Shown here: piece after piece, positions 1 through 6,992 of the stretch | Position numbering within the stretch: the stretch's first letter is position 1 | Layout of the letters: every line of letters begins with the position of its first letter | Source of the DNA: PWND01 sp964601515 | Lineage (GTDB): Bacteria > Bacteroidota > Bacteroidia > Bacteroidales > UBA7960 | DNA length: 9,158 nucleotides | Assembly: GCA_964601515.1 (NCBI GenBank) | Contig: CAZRNU010000124.1 | Location: 1 to 9,158, forward strand | Reading direction: 5' to 3' | Notes under the pieces: model-generated | What the model saw: the letters and a program-made list of their open reading frames with translations, nothing else | Told to the model about the DNA's origin: nothing | The model's database searches: none | Translations under genes and position numbers: made by a program

Positions 1-2
1 AT

Positions 3-1004
3 AGAGAAATCTGGAGAGAAGATATTTCTTTTGCAAATAAAATGCTATTTGTTCAGCAGATACATTCAGTGTATTCTACTTTTAAAAGTGATTTATTTGG
101 ATTCAATTACCAAGTTGGTTTAAGAGCCGAATATACAGATAGATCATTATCTGCGGATAAAGAATACAAATATAATAAAATAGATTTTTTTCCTACCATT
201 CATATTTCACGACAACTTGTAAATAATCAGCAGATACAAGCCGGATATAGTAAGAGAATTAATAGACCTGAATCATGGTTCTTAAATCCTTTTCCTTCAT
301 ACACAGATAGTTATCTTGTTCAAACAGGAACACCGGACCTTCTCCCAGAATTGACAAACTCATTTGAACTAAATTACATGAAATACTATAAGCTTGGGTT
401 TATTTCATCAGGGGCATATTACCGTGAGAGTTTTAATAGTTTTACTCAAAATTTAAACTTAATTGAGGATGGTAGGATTAGAGCCAATTACGCAAATATT
501 GATCAATCACTGGCTTATGGCTTAGAGTTGTCATCAAATTTAAATTTGTCTAAGTATTTTAGCCTATATGCAATGGCAAATGTTTATAATTATTCTATTA
601 ATAGTCTAAATGCAAATATAGATGCAGACCTTAGTACACTTAGGGCAGACTTTGTAATCAATACTAATGTTATGGCCACAAAAACCACAAAATTTCAAGT
701 AACAGGATTCTATAATAGTCCTTCAATATCTCATCAAGGGAAAAGTGGGAAAATCTATGGTGTAAATATAGCATTGAACCAAACTTTTTTAAATAATAAG
801 CTTTCAGCGACTTTGAGTGTGAGAGACGTATTTAAAACTATGGTGTATTCATTTGAGGCTCATGATCAAGGCAGTTATACTAATTTTAAATACAGCATGG
901 AGCAGCAAGTTTTCATGCTGTCGTTGAGTTATAAAATTAATAATTTTCAAAATAGGAAAAGCCTAGAAGATTTTGGTCCTCAAGGTGGTGGAAGCGTTAT
1001 GTAG
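3..1004 (+). CDS. TonB-dependent-receptor-like outer membrane beta-barrel protein, C-terminal part
   Basis: This is the 3' end of a gene cut by the left edge. The reading frame is open from base 3, so the ATG at 42 is an internal methionine and not the start. The 333 visible codons alternate aromatic and polar residues as outer-membrane beta strands do. The segment around SKRINRPESWFLNPFPSY, followed by a GTPDLLPE stretch, is the recognisable signature of the 'outer membrane protein beta-barrel' family (related to TonB-dependent receptors) of Bacteroidota. Family members are usually about 750-900 residues, so the plug and N-terminal carboxypeptidase-like domain should lie to the left. The barrel is followed by a short hydrophilic tail ending in GGGSVM, a glycine-rich tail often seen in this family. 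The protein should sit in the outer membrane. Its ligand, and whether it transports anything, cannot be read from this part. Confidence 0.88.
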   Translation, partial: REIWREDISFANKMLFVQQIHSVYSTFKSDLFGFNYQVGLRAEYTDRSLSADKEYKYNKIDFFPTIHISRQLVNNQQIQAGYSKRINRPESWFLNPFPSYTDSYLVQTGTPDLLPELTNSFELNYMKYYKLGFISSGAYYRESFNSFTQNLNLIEDGRIRANYANIDQSLAYGLELSSNLNLSKYFSLYAMANVYNYSINSLNANIDADLSTLRADFVINTNVMATKTTKFQVTGFYNSPSISHQGKSGKIYGVNIALNQTFLNNKLSATLSVRDVFKTMVYSFEAHDQGSYTNFKYSMEQQVFMLSLSYKINNFQNRKSLEDFGPQGGGSVM

Positions 1005-1057
1005 GGTTTCTAAATAGTTATTGATTTGATTATTTTGTAAAAACAAAACTCATTGCC

Positions 1058-2740
1058 ATGAAAAAACAGATTATTTTCTTAATTATCGTGTGTATTGGTC
1101 ATATTTCAACCACAACAAATGCTATGATTAGTGGGCTGTCATCCCAAGTTGATTCGATAGTTTACGCTCAATTTAAGCCAGGACAACCGGGTGGGGTTGT
1201 AGCAGTCATGTCAAAAAATGGTGTAATTGCCAAGAAATGCTTCGGGGTTAAGAATGCTGAGAGTGCTGAAGCTATTGATGAAGCAACGCTTTTCGATATC
1301 GCATCAGTGGCAAAACAATTTACTGCTTTTGCAATTTTGCTGCTTGAACAGCGAGGCAAAATAAATCTTGATAATGATATCAGGCATTATTTGCCGGATC
1401 TGCCTGATTATGGCCAAAAAATTACAGTTAGACATCTGCTGCAACATACAAGCGGAATTGCCTCAACAGACTGGCTTAGATTATTGTCAGGAATTCCGTT
1501 TGACGTTAAATGGACACAGCAGGATGAGATTGACATTATTTATAAGTATTCCGGACTGAATTTCGAGCCAAATACCAAGCACGTTTACTCAAACTCAGGC
1601 TACTCTCTTCTTGCTGAAATAGTTAAATCCGTGAGTGGAATGCACTTTCCTGAATTCTTAAGTAAAAATGTTTTCAAACCATTAAACATGGAAACAGCAA
1701 TAATATACTACAGCCCGGAAATGGAGCAGAAAAATACTGCACTTGGATATTCAGTGCGCGAGGGCGAAGCTGTATTAGTAAGTTCTTCCGAAGATTATGG
1801 CTATGGTGGAGGAAATATTTTTGCCAGCCTAGATGATATGATGAAATGGGGGCAAAACTTTTTAAACCCCAAAGTTGGCGGTTCTGAACTTATCAAAAGA
1901 ATGCAAACCAAGTATAATACTCTTGAAAATGGGGATTCTTTGAATTACACTTACGGATTGTATGTTACTAAATATAAAGGATTAAATCTGGTTTCCCATA
2001 GTGGCGGTATTCCGGGATTTAGAAGTCAGTTTTTGTTTTTTCCTGACGAAGAACTTGTTATAGTTGTATTGCTAAACAATGAAAATATCAACTCTCGCGC
2101 TTTAGCAACAGGAATAGCAGACTTAATCCTTGCTGATAAGATTGTTGTTACAGACAAAGAACCAAGAGTCGAAGTTGATTTGTCTGCTGCAATTATGGAA
2201 AAATATGTTGGAAACTATGAGATGCCTGACGGCATTGAACTTGAGTTTGTACTTGATGAAGGCGTTTTCTGGTTGCACTTGCCAGGCGGCCATCAATTCC
2301 AGCTATTTGCAGAAAGTGAAAACAAGTTCTTCCTGAAGGTTTTTGAAGCACAAGTTACATTTGTTGAAGGAGCCGGCGGCGATGTGGATGAATTAATCTG
2401 GCATCAGCATGGTATTGATCATAAGGCTTCAAGAATTGGTGAAAAGATATTGTTGACTTTAGCAGAAATAGCCTCCCTCACCGGCGATTACTATCATAAG
2501 GATTTAAGCACAGATTACAACATAATTTTTGAAGATGAGCAGTTGAAAATCCTTCCACCTGCGACTTTCGAGAAATATTTTGGCGCAAAATTTATCCCTC
2601 TAAATCATGTAAACGGTGACAGATTTGCAACCGATCGCTTCGGAATGGTAGAATTTACTCGCGATGAAAATAATGAAGTAATCGGCTTTGTAATGCTCGA
2701 TATTGGCAGGGTGCAAAACGTAAAATTTTTGAGGAGGTAG
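1058..2740 (+). CDS. Exported serine hydrolase, class C beta-lactamase/PBP-like family, with C-terminal extension
   Basis: This is a 560-residue enzyme of the beta-lactamase-related serine hydrolase family (esterases, D-aminopeptidases and DD-peptidase-like proteins). An N-terminal signal peptide (residues 1-22, ending TTTNA) predicts export to the periplasm. All three catalytic motifs are present: SVAK at 83-86 (nucleophile Ser83, Lys86), YSN at 177-179, and HSGG at 314-317 as the third (HxG) motif. The catalytic domain spans roughly 28-360. About 200 further residues form two beta-rich blocks (about 375-460 and 465-560) that resemble the lipocalin-like/DUF3471-type tails attached to many such hydrolases. 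The ATG at 1058 is chosen because it starts the signal peptide directly; no Shine-Dalgarno sequence precedes it. It lies 53 bases after the barrel gene and may be cotranscribed with it. The substrate is unknown, and true beta-lactamase activity is not implied by the family. Confidence 0.92.
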   Translation: MKKQIIFLIIVCIGHISTTTNAMISGLSSQVDSIVYAQFKPGQPGGVVAVMSKNGVIAKKCFGVKNAESAEAIDEATLFDIASVAKQFTAFAILLLEQRGKINLDNDIRHYLPDLPDYGQKITVRHLLQHTSGIASTDWLRLLSGIPFDVKWTQQDEIDIIYKYSGLNFEPNTKHVYSNSGYSLLAEIVKSVSGMHFPEFLSKNVFKPLNMETAIIYYSPEMEQKNTALGYSVREGEAVLVSSSEDYGYGGGNIFASLDDMMKWGQNFLNPKVGGSELIKRMQTKYNTLENGDSLNYTYGLYVTKYKGLNLVSHSGGIPGFRSQFLFFPDEELVIVVLLNNENINSRALATGIADLILADKIVVTDKEPRVEVDLSAAIMEKYVGNYEMPDGIELEFVLDEGVFWLHLPGGHQFQLFAESENKFFLKVFEAQVTFVEGAGGDVDELIWHQHGIDHKASRIGEKILLTLAEIASLTGDYYHKDLSTDYNIIFEDEQLKILPPATFEKYFGAKFIPLNHVNGDRFATDRFGMVEFTRDENNEVIGFVMLDIGRVQNVKFLRR

Positions 2741-2789
2741 GGATTCGCCCGCCATTCAACCCCCAAAATACGTCATTCACCAATATTCT

Positions 2790-2821
2790 TTTGCTGTGTT
2801 TGCCATCTCTAGATATTTTTG
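2790..2821 (+). promoter_or_regulatory. Putative Bacteroidota-type promoter for the 2870 gene
   Basis: TTTG at 2790-2793 and TATTTTTG at 2814-2821 match the -33 (TTTG) and -7 (TAnnTTTG) consensus of Bacteroidota housekeeping promoters, with a 20-base spacer in the usual range. Transcription would begin a few bases after 2821, leaving a leader of about 40 bases before the ATG at 2870. Such elements are short and arise by chance in AT-rich DNA, but both boxes match fully and the position in a 129-base gap is right. Confidence 0.5.
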
Positions 2822-2869
2822 ACATGTTAAAATAATCACTCAATCTCAAATATAAACATCTACAAAACG

Positions 2870-3940
2870 ATGAAGCTTTTAACTAAAATAGAAGAGAACT
2901 TCAGGGGAATTGCAATAAAAGACAAAAATATCAGAAATGCGTACTTACTTGTTCATTCTGAAAAACTTGGTATTGATATAAATATCGCCGAAGGAGCAAC
3001 CGGAAATGTACCTGCTAATAATCAGCAACCAAATTATCTTGCTTCTGTTGGGAAGCTGTTCACCGCAACGATAGTTGGAATGTTGCATGACCAAGGAGTT
3101 TTAGATTATGAAGAAAGAATCACAAATTATCTGGATGCTGAAATAATGAATGGTCTTCATGTCTATAAGGGCGTTGACTATTCAGAGGAGATAACTGTAA
3201 AACATCTACTGACACAGACATCAGGGCTGAATGATGTATTTTACCATTTATTCAAGAAAATGAAAAATAACCCTGAGTTTAATATTTGTCCAAAGGAAGC
3301 TGTAAGTTGGGGTAAATCCAATTTAAAACCGGTTGCAAAACCCGGGAAGAAGCATTATTATACAGATACAAATTACTACCTGTTGGGATTAATTATCGAA
3401 AGCATTACAAAAAAGCCATACCATGACGTAGTACACGAAATGATATTCGAGCCACTAGGTATGGATAAATCTTATTTGTTCGGTTATTCTAAACCTAAAA
3501 TCGAATCTCAATTTCCAATAGCAGGAGTCTTCGTTGATGGTATTAATTGCATGGACGATGAGCGCTTTGCACAGATTGATTATGCTGGTGGCGGTGTTGT
3601 CGCACCACTTGAGGAATATCTGGTTTTTATGAAGGCGCTGGTGAATCAAAAACTCGTGAAAGAAAGCACCCTCAGTAAAATGATTTATGATGATATAAAA
3701 ATGGGGTTCCCTGCAATTGCCTTTGACTATGGGTATTCTGTATGGAAGCCCAAAGCGATTCCTGTATTACTTCCGAAAAAATATTTTTGTTGGGGAGGTG
3801 TAGGAGTTACTGGTGCTTTTATGTTTTATCACCCATTAACAGAATCATATATAATCGGATCATTCAACGACATATCATATACTTCTAAGGCTTTGCAATT
3901 TATGCTGACCAAAGTAATAAAGGAGTTGATTAAATACTAA
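2870..3940 (+). CDS. Serine hydrolase, beta-lactamase-related family, no signal peptide, altered third motif
   Basis: This 356-residue protein belongs to the same broad family as the gene at 1058 but is only distantly similar and lacks the C-terminal tail. The first motif is SVGK at 59-62 (nucleophile Ser59, Lys62). The second is YTD at 164-166 within YTDTNYYLLG, a form common in the YSDTNY subgroup. The third motif, normally H-S-G before TGA, reads G310-V311-G312, so the usual histidine appears to be glycine. The rest of that region (TGAFMFYHP) is conserved. No signal peptide or membrane segment is visible at the N-terminus, which suggests a cytoplasmic enzyme, unlike its neighbour. The next gene begins 16 bases after its stop, which suggests cotranscription. 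Esterase or peptidase-like activity is likely from the intact Ser-Lys-Tyr set, but the substrate is unknown and the altered motif could change or weaken activity. Confidence 0.88.
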   Translation: MKLLTKIEENFRGIAIKDKNIRNAYLLVHSEKLGIDINIAEGATGNVPANNQQPNYLASVGKLFTATIVGMLHDQGVLDYEERITNYLDAEIMNGLHVYKGVDYSEEITVKHLLTQTSGLNDVFYHLFKKMKNNPEFNICPKEAVSWGKSNLKPVAKPGKKHYYTDTNYYLLGLIIESITKKPYHDVVHEMIFEPLGMDKSYLFGYSKPKIESQFPIAGVFVDGINCMDDERFAQIDYAGGGVVAPLEEYLVFMKALVNQKLVKESTLSKMIYDDIKMGFPAIAFDYGYSVWKPKAIPVLLPKKYFCWGGVGVTGAFMFYHPLTESYIIGSFNDISYTSKALQFMLTKVIKELIKY

Positions 3941-3956
3941 CTAAAAAAAATCAGTC

Positions 3957-4421
3957 ATGATGACTTATGTGATATTCAGTTTATTGTTTTTTGCAATTCA
4001 TCTTACTTGCTATATTATAGCAGGAGTTATTGATTTTCAAATTGCAAAAAAGATGTATTCAGGTAAAAACCGCTTGTACAAGTCTTTTTTTAGAGACATG
4101 GACGACTCGATTGAAAGTAATAGAATAGCTAAGCTTCTGTTACCTTCTCAGTTTATAAGAGGAATCATTATGTCAATAGTACTCTACCCGATTCTTCCGC
4201 TTTTAGGCGAACTAAATTTCTGGATGCAGTTTGTATTTATGGCATCTTTGATGTTTGTTTATGCCGATTTTGCCAGTGCAATTCCATTTTCTAACACCAT
4301 TGAAGGAATAGTTTACTTGAAGAAAGAGTTTGTAGAAAAAAGAGTTTTTTGGACTATCCAGCTTGAAGCAATTATATACAGCGTATTGTTTGGGCTCTTA
4401 TCAGCATGGTTGTTGATATAA
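3957..4421 (+). CDS. Unrecognised small integral membrane protein, four predicted helices
   Basis: I do not recognise a family. The 154-residue protein has four hydrophobic stretches suited to membrane helices, at about residues 3-25, 63-83, 87-109 and 131-153, with a charged loop at 26-60 rich in Lys, Arg and Asp. Between helices 3 and 4 lies a short polar segment around PFSNTIEGIVYLKKEF (110-125), which looks conserved in character and may be the functional part. Two ATG codons are adjacent (3957 and 3960), so the start is uncertain by one residue. It begins 16 bases after the serine hydrolase stop, the tightest spacing in the window, so the two proteins may be functionally linked. No catalytic motif is obvious. 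It could be a helper, an immunity-type or a transport-related protein, but none of these is shown. Confidence 0.8.
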   Translation: MMTYVIFSLLFFAIHLTCYIIAGVIDFQIAKKMYSGKNRLYKSFFRDMDDSIESNRIAKLLLPSQFIRGIIMSIVLYPILPLLGELNFWMQFVFMASLMFVYADFASAIPFSNTIEGIVYLKKEFVEKRVFWTIQLEAIIYSVLFGLLSAWLLI

Positions 4422-4525
4422 ACTTTAGCATACATATATCATTATGATTATAAACATTTAGATAGAATTTTGGTTTTGATTAAAGATTTTTTTAAAAACC
4501 TTGTTAATCTATATAATTATTGGTT

Positions 4526-5350
4526 ATGAATAGCATAGAGCAATCAAAATATTTTAAAAGTAGTTTTGGGAGTATTTATTATCAGGAATCAGGTCCTAAG
4601 AACGCACCTGCTATAATTTTTGTTCATGGAGTAGGAATAAATCATATTACGTTTGACCAGCAGGTAAGAGAGCTTAGTAAAAAATACAAGACTATAGTTT
4701 GGGACTTGCCGGGACATGGAAAATCTTCATTATACAACTACAACAAACGATTTACTATTCTTTCAGCAGAATGTTTGAATGAACTTATGGTTCATGTTGG
4801 AATAGATAAGGCTGTTTTTGTGGGACAGTCAATGGGTAGCTTAGTCGTGCAGCATTTTCAGCATAAGCATCCTGAAAAGGTTATTGGCTCTGCACATGTT
4901 CCGGGCATTGAACTTAAACGCCATGCAGGTAAATGGGCAAAACTATTTGTTCCACTTATGATGGGTATGCTGCATTTGTTTCCTGCTAAAAGTTTCTATA
5001 AAGCTTTTGGCAAACATAGATCTGTAAACAAAGATGTACAGAAGTATCTGGCTGAAGCTATATCAGATTGCGGCAAAAAGCTAGCACTTAGAATAACAAA
5101 AGATATGGTTGATGACCTAATTGATAGAGCTCCTGAGATTCAACCTCGGCCATTATTGATAACGTATGGTGAAAAAGATTTGTTTTTTATAAGAAAAGCC
5201 TGTGAAAAATGGAGCAAAAATGCTAAAGGCAGTATCTGTTACAAAGTAAAAAGGGCAAATCATATTGCAAATCAGGATAATTCATTTGATTTCAATGAAC
5301 TGTTATTGAACTTTTTAGATAGTTTAAAAATATCTGTTAAAAGTACTTAG
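4526..5350 (+). CDS. Alpha/beta hydrolase fold protein
   Basis: This is a 274-residue alpha/beta hydrolase. An HG oxyanion-hole motif lies at 35-36 (VHGVG) and the strand-and-turn WDLPGHGKS at 59-67. The nucleophile elbow GQSMG at 100-104 places the catalytic serine at 102. The acid is probably Asp218 (YGEKD) and the base His246 (ANHI), so the triad is complete. A cap region of helices fills about 125-200. No signal peptide is seen, so a cytoplasmic location is likely. The frame also allows a TTG start six bases earlier at 4520, but the ATG at 4526 is preferred because nothing favours the rarer codon; no Shine-Dalgarno sequence helps decide. The gap to the gene before is 104 bases and to the next gene 50, so membership in one transcript with 2870-4421 is possible but not certain. 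The fold covers esterases, lipases, haloperoxidase-like enzymes and C-C hydrolases, and I cannot choose among them. Confidence 0.9.
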   Translation: MNSIEQSKYFKSSFGSIYYQESGPKNAPAIIFVHGVGINHITFDQQVRELSKKYKTIVWDLPGHGKSSLYNYNKRFTILSAECLNELMVHVGIDKAVFVGQSMGSLVVQHFQHKHPEKVIGSAHVPGIELKRHAGKWAKLFVPLMMGMLHLFPAKSFYKAFGKHRSVNKDVQKYLAEAISDCGKKLALRITKDMVDDLIDRAPEIQPRPLLITYGEKDLFFIRKACEKWSKNAKGSICYKVKRANHIANQDNSFDFNELLLNFLDSLKISVKST

Positions 5351-5400
5351 CAAATATTCATATTGTCATACAATTATTGGTAATCATAAATTATACTTAT

Positions 5401-5967
5401 ATGAAGACTAGAGAAATAGCACTAATTATTCTTATTCTTTTTATCGGGAATTTAAAGTTTTCTGCAAATGCAGAAGAAACTGAAAATACAATTAATACCA
5501 ACTATCGTCATTCGGTTGATATATGCCCAATCTCGCCTTTGTTTAATATTTGGGCGCTTCATTATAAATACAAGCTTACAGAAAAAGATGAACTGATTAC
5601 TGGTTTTTCATATATGAATATTCAATTTAACGGAGTAGGTGAATCAAATTCACCAGCTCTAATTCTGGGTTATAGAAGATATTTGTGGAAAAACCTCCAT
5701 ATAGAATATGAGATTTGGCCTGCTTATGATAATTTTTATGAAGCAAATGAAAATAAATATTATCCTGGCTTTGATCTTTGGAATGAATTTAGGCTTGGCT
5801 ATCTATTTGATTTTAAAGTTGCAAAAATACCTTGCTTCATAAATGTTCAATGGCCTTTTGGATTTGGATTATATGCAAGCAACAAGCCCGATAGTTTTTG
5901 GGATTTAAATAAGGAGAATAAATACTTTTATTTTCCTCCGCTGTTTTTTTTAGGTGTAAAGTTTTAA
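5401..5967 (+). CDS. Small exported protein, probable outer-membrane beta-barrel, function unknown
   Basis: This 188-residue protein has a signal peptide at about 1-24 (charged MKTRE, hydrophobic IALIILILFIGNL, then SANA before the cut). The mature part is rich in Tyr, Phe and Trp in alternating patterns, and it ends in a hydrophobic strand with a terminal phenylalanine (FFLGVKF). These are features of small outer-membrane barrels of about eight strands. I do not recognise a named family. The frame extends upstream to a TTG at 5377, but the ATG at 5401 is chosen because it puts the signal peptide exactly at the N-terminus. It lies 50 bases after the alpha/beta hydrolase and 28 bases before the CPBP gene, consistent with an operon. 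Possible roles are a lipid or small-molecule binding barrel or a structural envelope protein; none is supported directly. Confidence 0.82.
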   Translation: MKTREIALIILILFIGNLKFSANAEETENTINTNYRHSVDICPISPLFNIWALHYKYKLTEKDELITGFSYMNIQFNGVGESNSPALILGYRRYLWKNLHIEYEIWPAYDNFYEANENKYYPGFDLWNEFRLGYLFDFKVAKIPCFINVQWPFGFGLYASNKPDSFWDLNKENKYFYFPPLFFLGVKF

Positions 5968-5995
5968 AGATTTGAAAATAAAAAAATATTAACTC

Positions 5996-6895
5996 ATGAA
6001 AACATTTAGCAAAACAACACAGTTTTTTATCATTTTATTTGGTATCAGCTATATTGCTGCAGTACTATTTTACTTACTGGGAGGCAAACTCTCAAACCCT
6101 GAAGGATATGCTTTTGCAATACTCTATATGTTTACTCCTTTAATGGCGACAATAATTGTACAGAAACTTATTCACAAAGAGGAACTTAAAAAAAGTATGC
6201 TTATCTCTTTTAAGATAAATAAGTGGTTTTTTGTGGCTTGTTTTTTACCTCCTGTTATGATTCTCACTTCTTTGGCGGTTGCTTTCTTGTTTCCGGGAGT
6301 TAGTTATTCACCTGGAATGGAGGGGTTTATGGCTAAGTTTGAAAGCATGCTGACACCTGAGGAAATGGAAGAAATGAGATTATCAATGGAGTCAATGCCA
6401 ATACACCCGATTATCATGATTTTGTTGCAGGGCATATTTGCCGGCATTACAATTAATGCAATTGCAGGTTTTGGTGAAGAATTGGGTTGGCGCGGATTCC
6501 TAATAAGGCAATTCAAAGGGATGAGTTTTGTTAAAGCTTCATTAATAATTGGATTTGTATGGGGGATATGGCATGCTCCATTGATCCTAATGGGACATAA
6601 TTACCCCGAATTTCCTATTTTAGGAGTTGGAATGATGACTATAATGTGCATATTATTTAGCCCCCTATTTTTGTACATAACAATTAAGGCTAAATCTGTA
6701 ATAGCTGCATCAATTATGCATGGCACAATAAACGGTACGGCAGCCTTATCAATAATCAGCATCACTGGTGGCCATGAACTGGCAGTTGGAATTATGGGGC
6801 TGGCAGGTTTTATCACAATTGGGGTTTTTATTGCATTGTTCTTACTGTATGATAAGTATTTTAGCAAAGAAAGAATTATGAATAAAGCGATTTAG
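5996..6895 (+). CDS. CPBP-family intramembrane metalloprotease homologue (Abi/CAAX protease-like)
   Basis: This 299-residue multi-pass membrane protein carries all the CPBP motifs. EELGWR at 161-166 gives the EExxxR motif (Glu161, Glu162, Arg166), WGIWH at 189-193 gives the second motif with His193, and HGTIN at 242-246 gives HxxxN (His242, Asn246). The family includes the CAAX prenyl endopeptidase Rce1 and bacterial proteins involved in bacteriocin immunity, peptide maturation or membrane-protein processing; most bacterial members are uncharacterised. Hydrophobic segments occur at about 8-28, 38-56, 77-99, 138-158, 178-198, 206-230, 235-255 and 262-285. A methionine- and glutamate-rich loop (about 105-137) precedes the catalytic core. 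The ATG at 5996 starts the protein just before the first helix. It is the last gene of the closely spaced group, followed by 174 bases without a gene. The likely site of action is the inner membrane; the substrate is unknown. Confidence 0.92.
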   Translation: MKTFSKTTQFFIILFGISYIAAVLFYLLGGKLSNPEGYAFAILYMFTPLMATIIVQKLIHKEELKKSMLISFKINKWFFVACFLPPVMILTSLAVAFLFPGVSYSPGMEGFMAKFESMLTPEEMEEMRLSMESMPIHPIIMILLQGIFAGITINAIAGFGEELGWRGFLIRQFKGMSFVKASLIIGFVWGIWHAPLILMGHNYPEFPILGVGMMTIMCILFSPLFLYITIKAKSVIAASIMHGTINGTAALSIISITGGHELAVGIMGLAGFITIGVFIALFLLYDKYFSKERIMNKAI

Positions 6896-6910
6896 CGGAT
6901 GTTTAATTGA

Positions 6911-6922
6911 TTTCCTAGGAAA
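6911..6922. repeat. Perfect 12-bp palindrome
   Basis: TTTCCTAGGAAA is a perfect inverted repeat with no loop, starting 16 bases after the CPBP stop codon. It cannot form a normal hairpin without opening its centre, so it is not a convincing terminator; a protein-binding site or chance are the alternatives. Confidence 0.5.
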
Positions 6923-6930
6923 GTATCCAC

Positions 6931-6970
6931 AAATTCTTTCATTCGATTTGAAAAATTCATCATTCATTTT
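6931..6970. repeat. Imperfect direct repeat, two copies of about 18-19 bases
   Basis: AAATTCTTTCATTCGATTT (6931-6949) and AAATTCATCATTCATTTT (6953-6970) align with one substitution and two single-base gaps. They sit in the gap between the CPBP gene and the kinase gene. Low complexity in AT-rich DNA could explain them. Confidence 0.4.
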
Positions 6971-6983
6971 AACTTTAAAATGA
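6964..6983. promoter_or_regulatory. 20-bp inverted repeat, possible operator upstream of the kinase gene
   Basis: TCATTTTAACTTTAAAATGA has perfect 9-base arms around a 2-base centre. The tiny centre and AT-only stem argue against a terminator hairpin and fit better with a site bound by a dimeric regulator. It lies 37 bases upstream of the candidate -7 box at 7021. Function is inferred from shape and position only. Confidence 0.4.
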
Positions 6984-6992
6984 TATTCTAAT

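Noticed and set aside
1033..1048. TTTTG/CAAAA hairpin before the 1058 gene as a terminator
   Set aside because: Five weak pairs and no T-tract; it is within chance expectation for this AT-rich DNA.
1168..1359. Reverse-strand open frame within the first serine hydrolase gene
   Set aside because: It lies wholly opposite a gene with intact catalytic motifs and shows no domain signature; it is a shadow frame.
2655..2849. Reverse-strand 64-codon frame spanning the end of the first hydrolase and the gap after it
   Set aside because: More than a third overlaps the end of a solid gene, there is no recognisable motif, and it runs through the better supported promoter match on the + strand.
4472..4500. 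GGTTTT...AAAACC hairpin as a terminator between the membrane protein and the alpha/beta hydrolase
   Set aside because: The stem is short, AT-rich and interrupted, and no T-run follows it.
4520..4525. TTG at 4520 as the start of the alpha/beta hydrolase
   Set aside because: It adds only two residues, and an ATG follows at 4526 in the same frame; nothing favours the rarer codon.
4515..5381. Ten-base direct repeat AATTATTGGT upstream of both the 4526 and 5401 genes (4515-4524 and 5372-5381)
   Set aside because: The distance to the start codon differs (1 versus 19 bases), no flanking similarity extends it, and short AT-rich matches are expected among several gaps.
5377..5400. TTG at 5377 as the start of the small barrel-like protein
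   Set aside because: It would put eight residues ahead of a well-formed signal peptide that begins exactly at the ATG at 5401.
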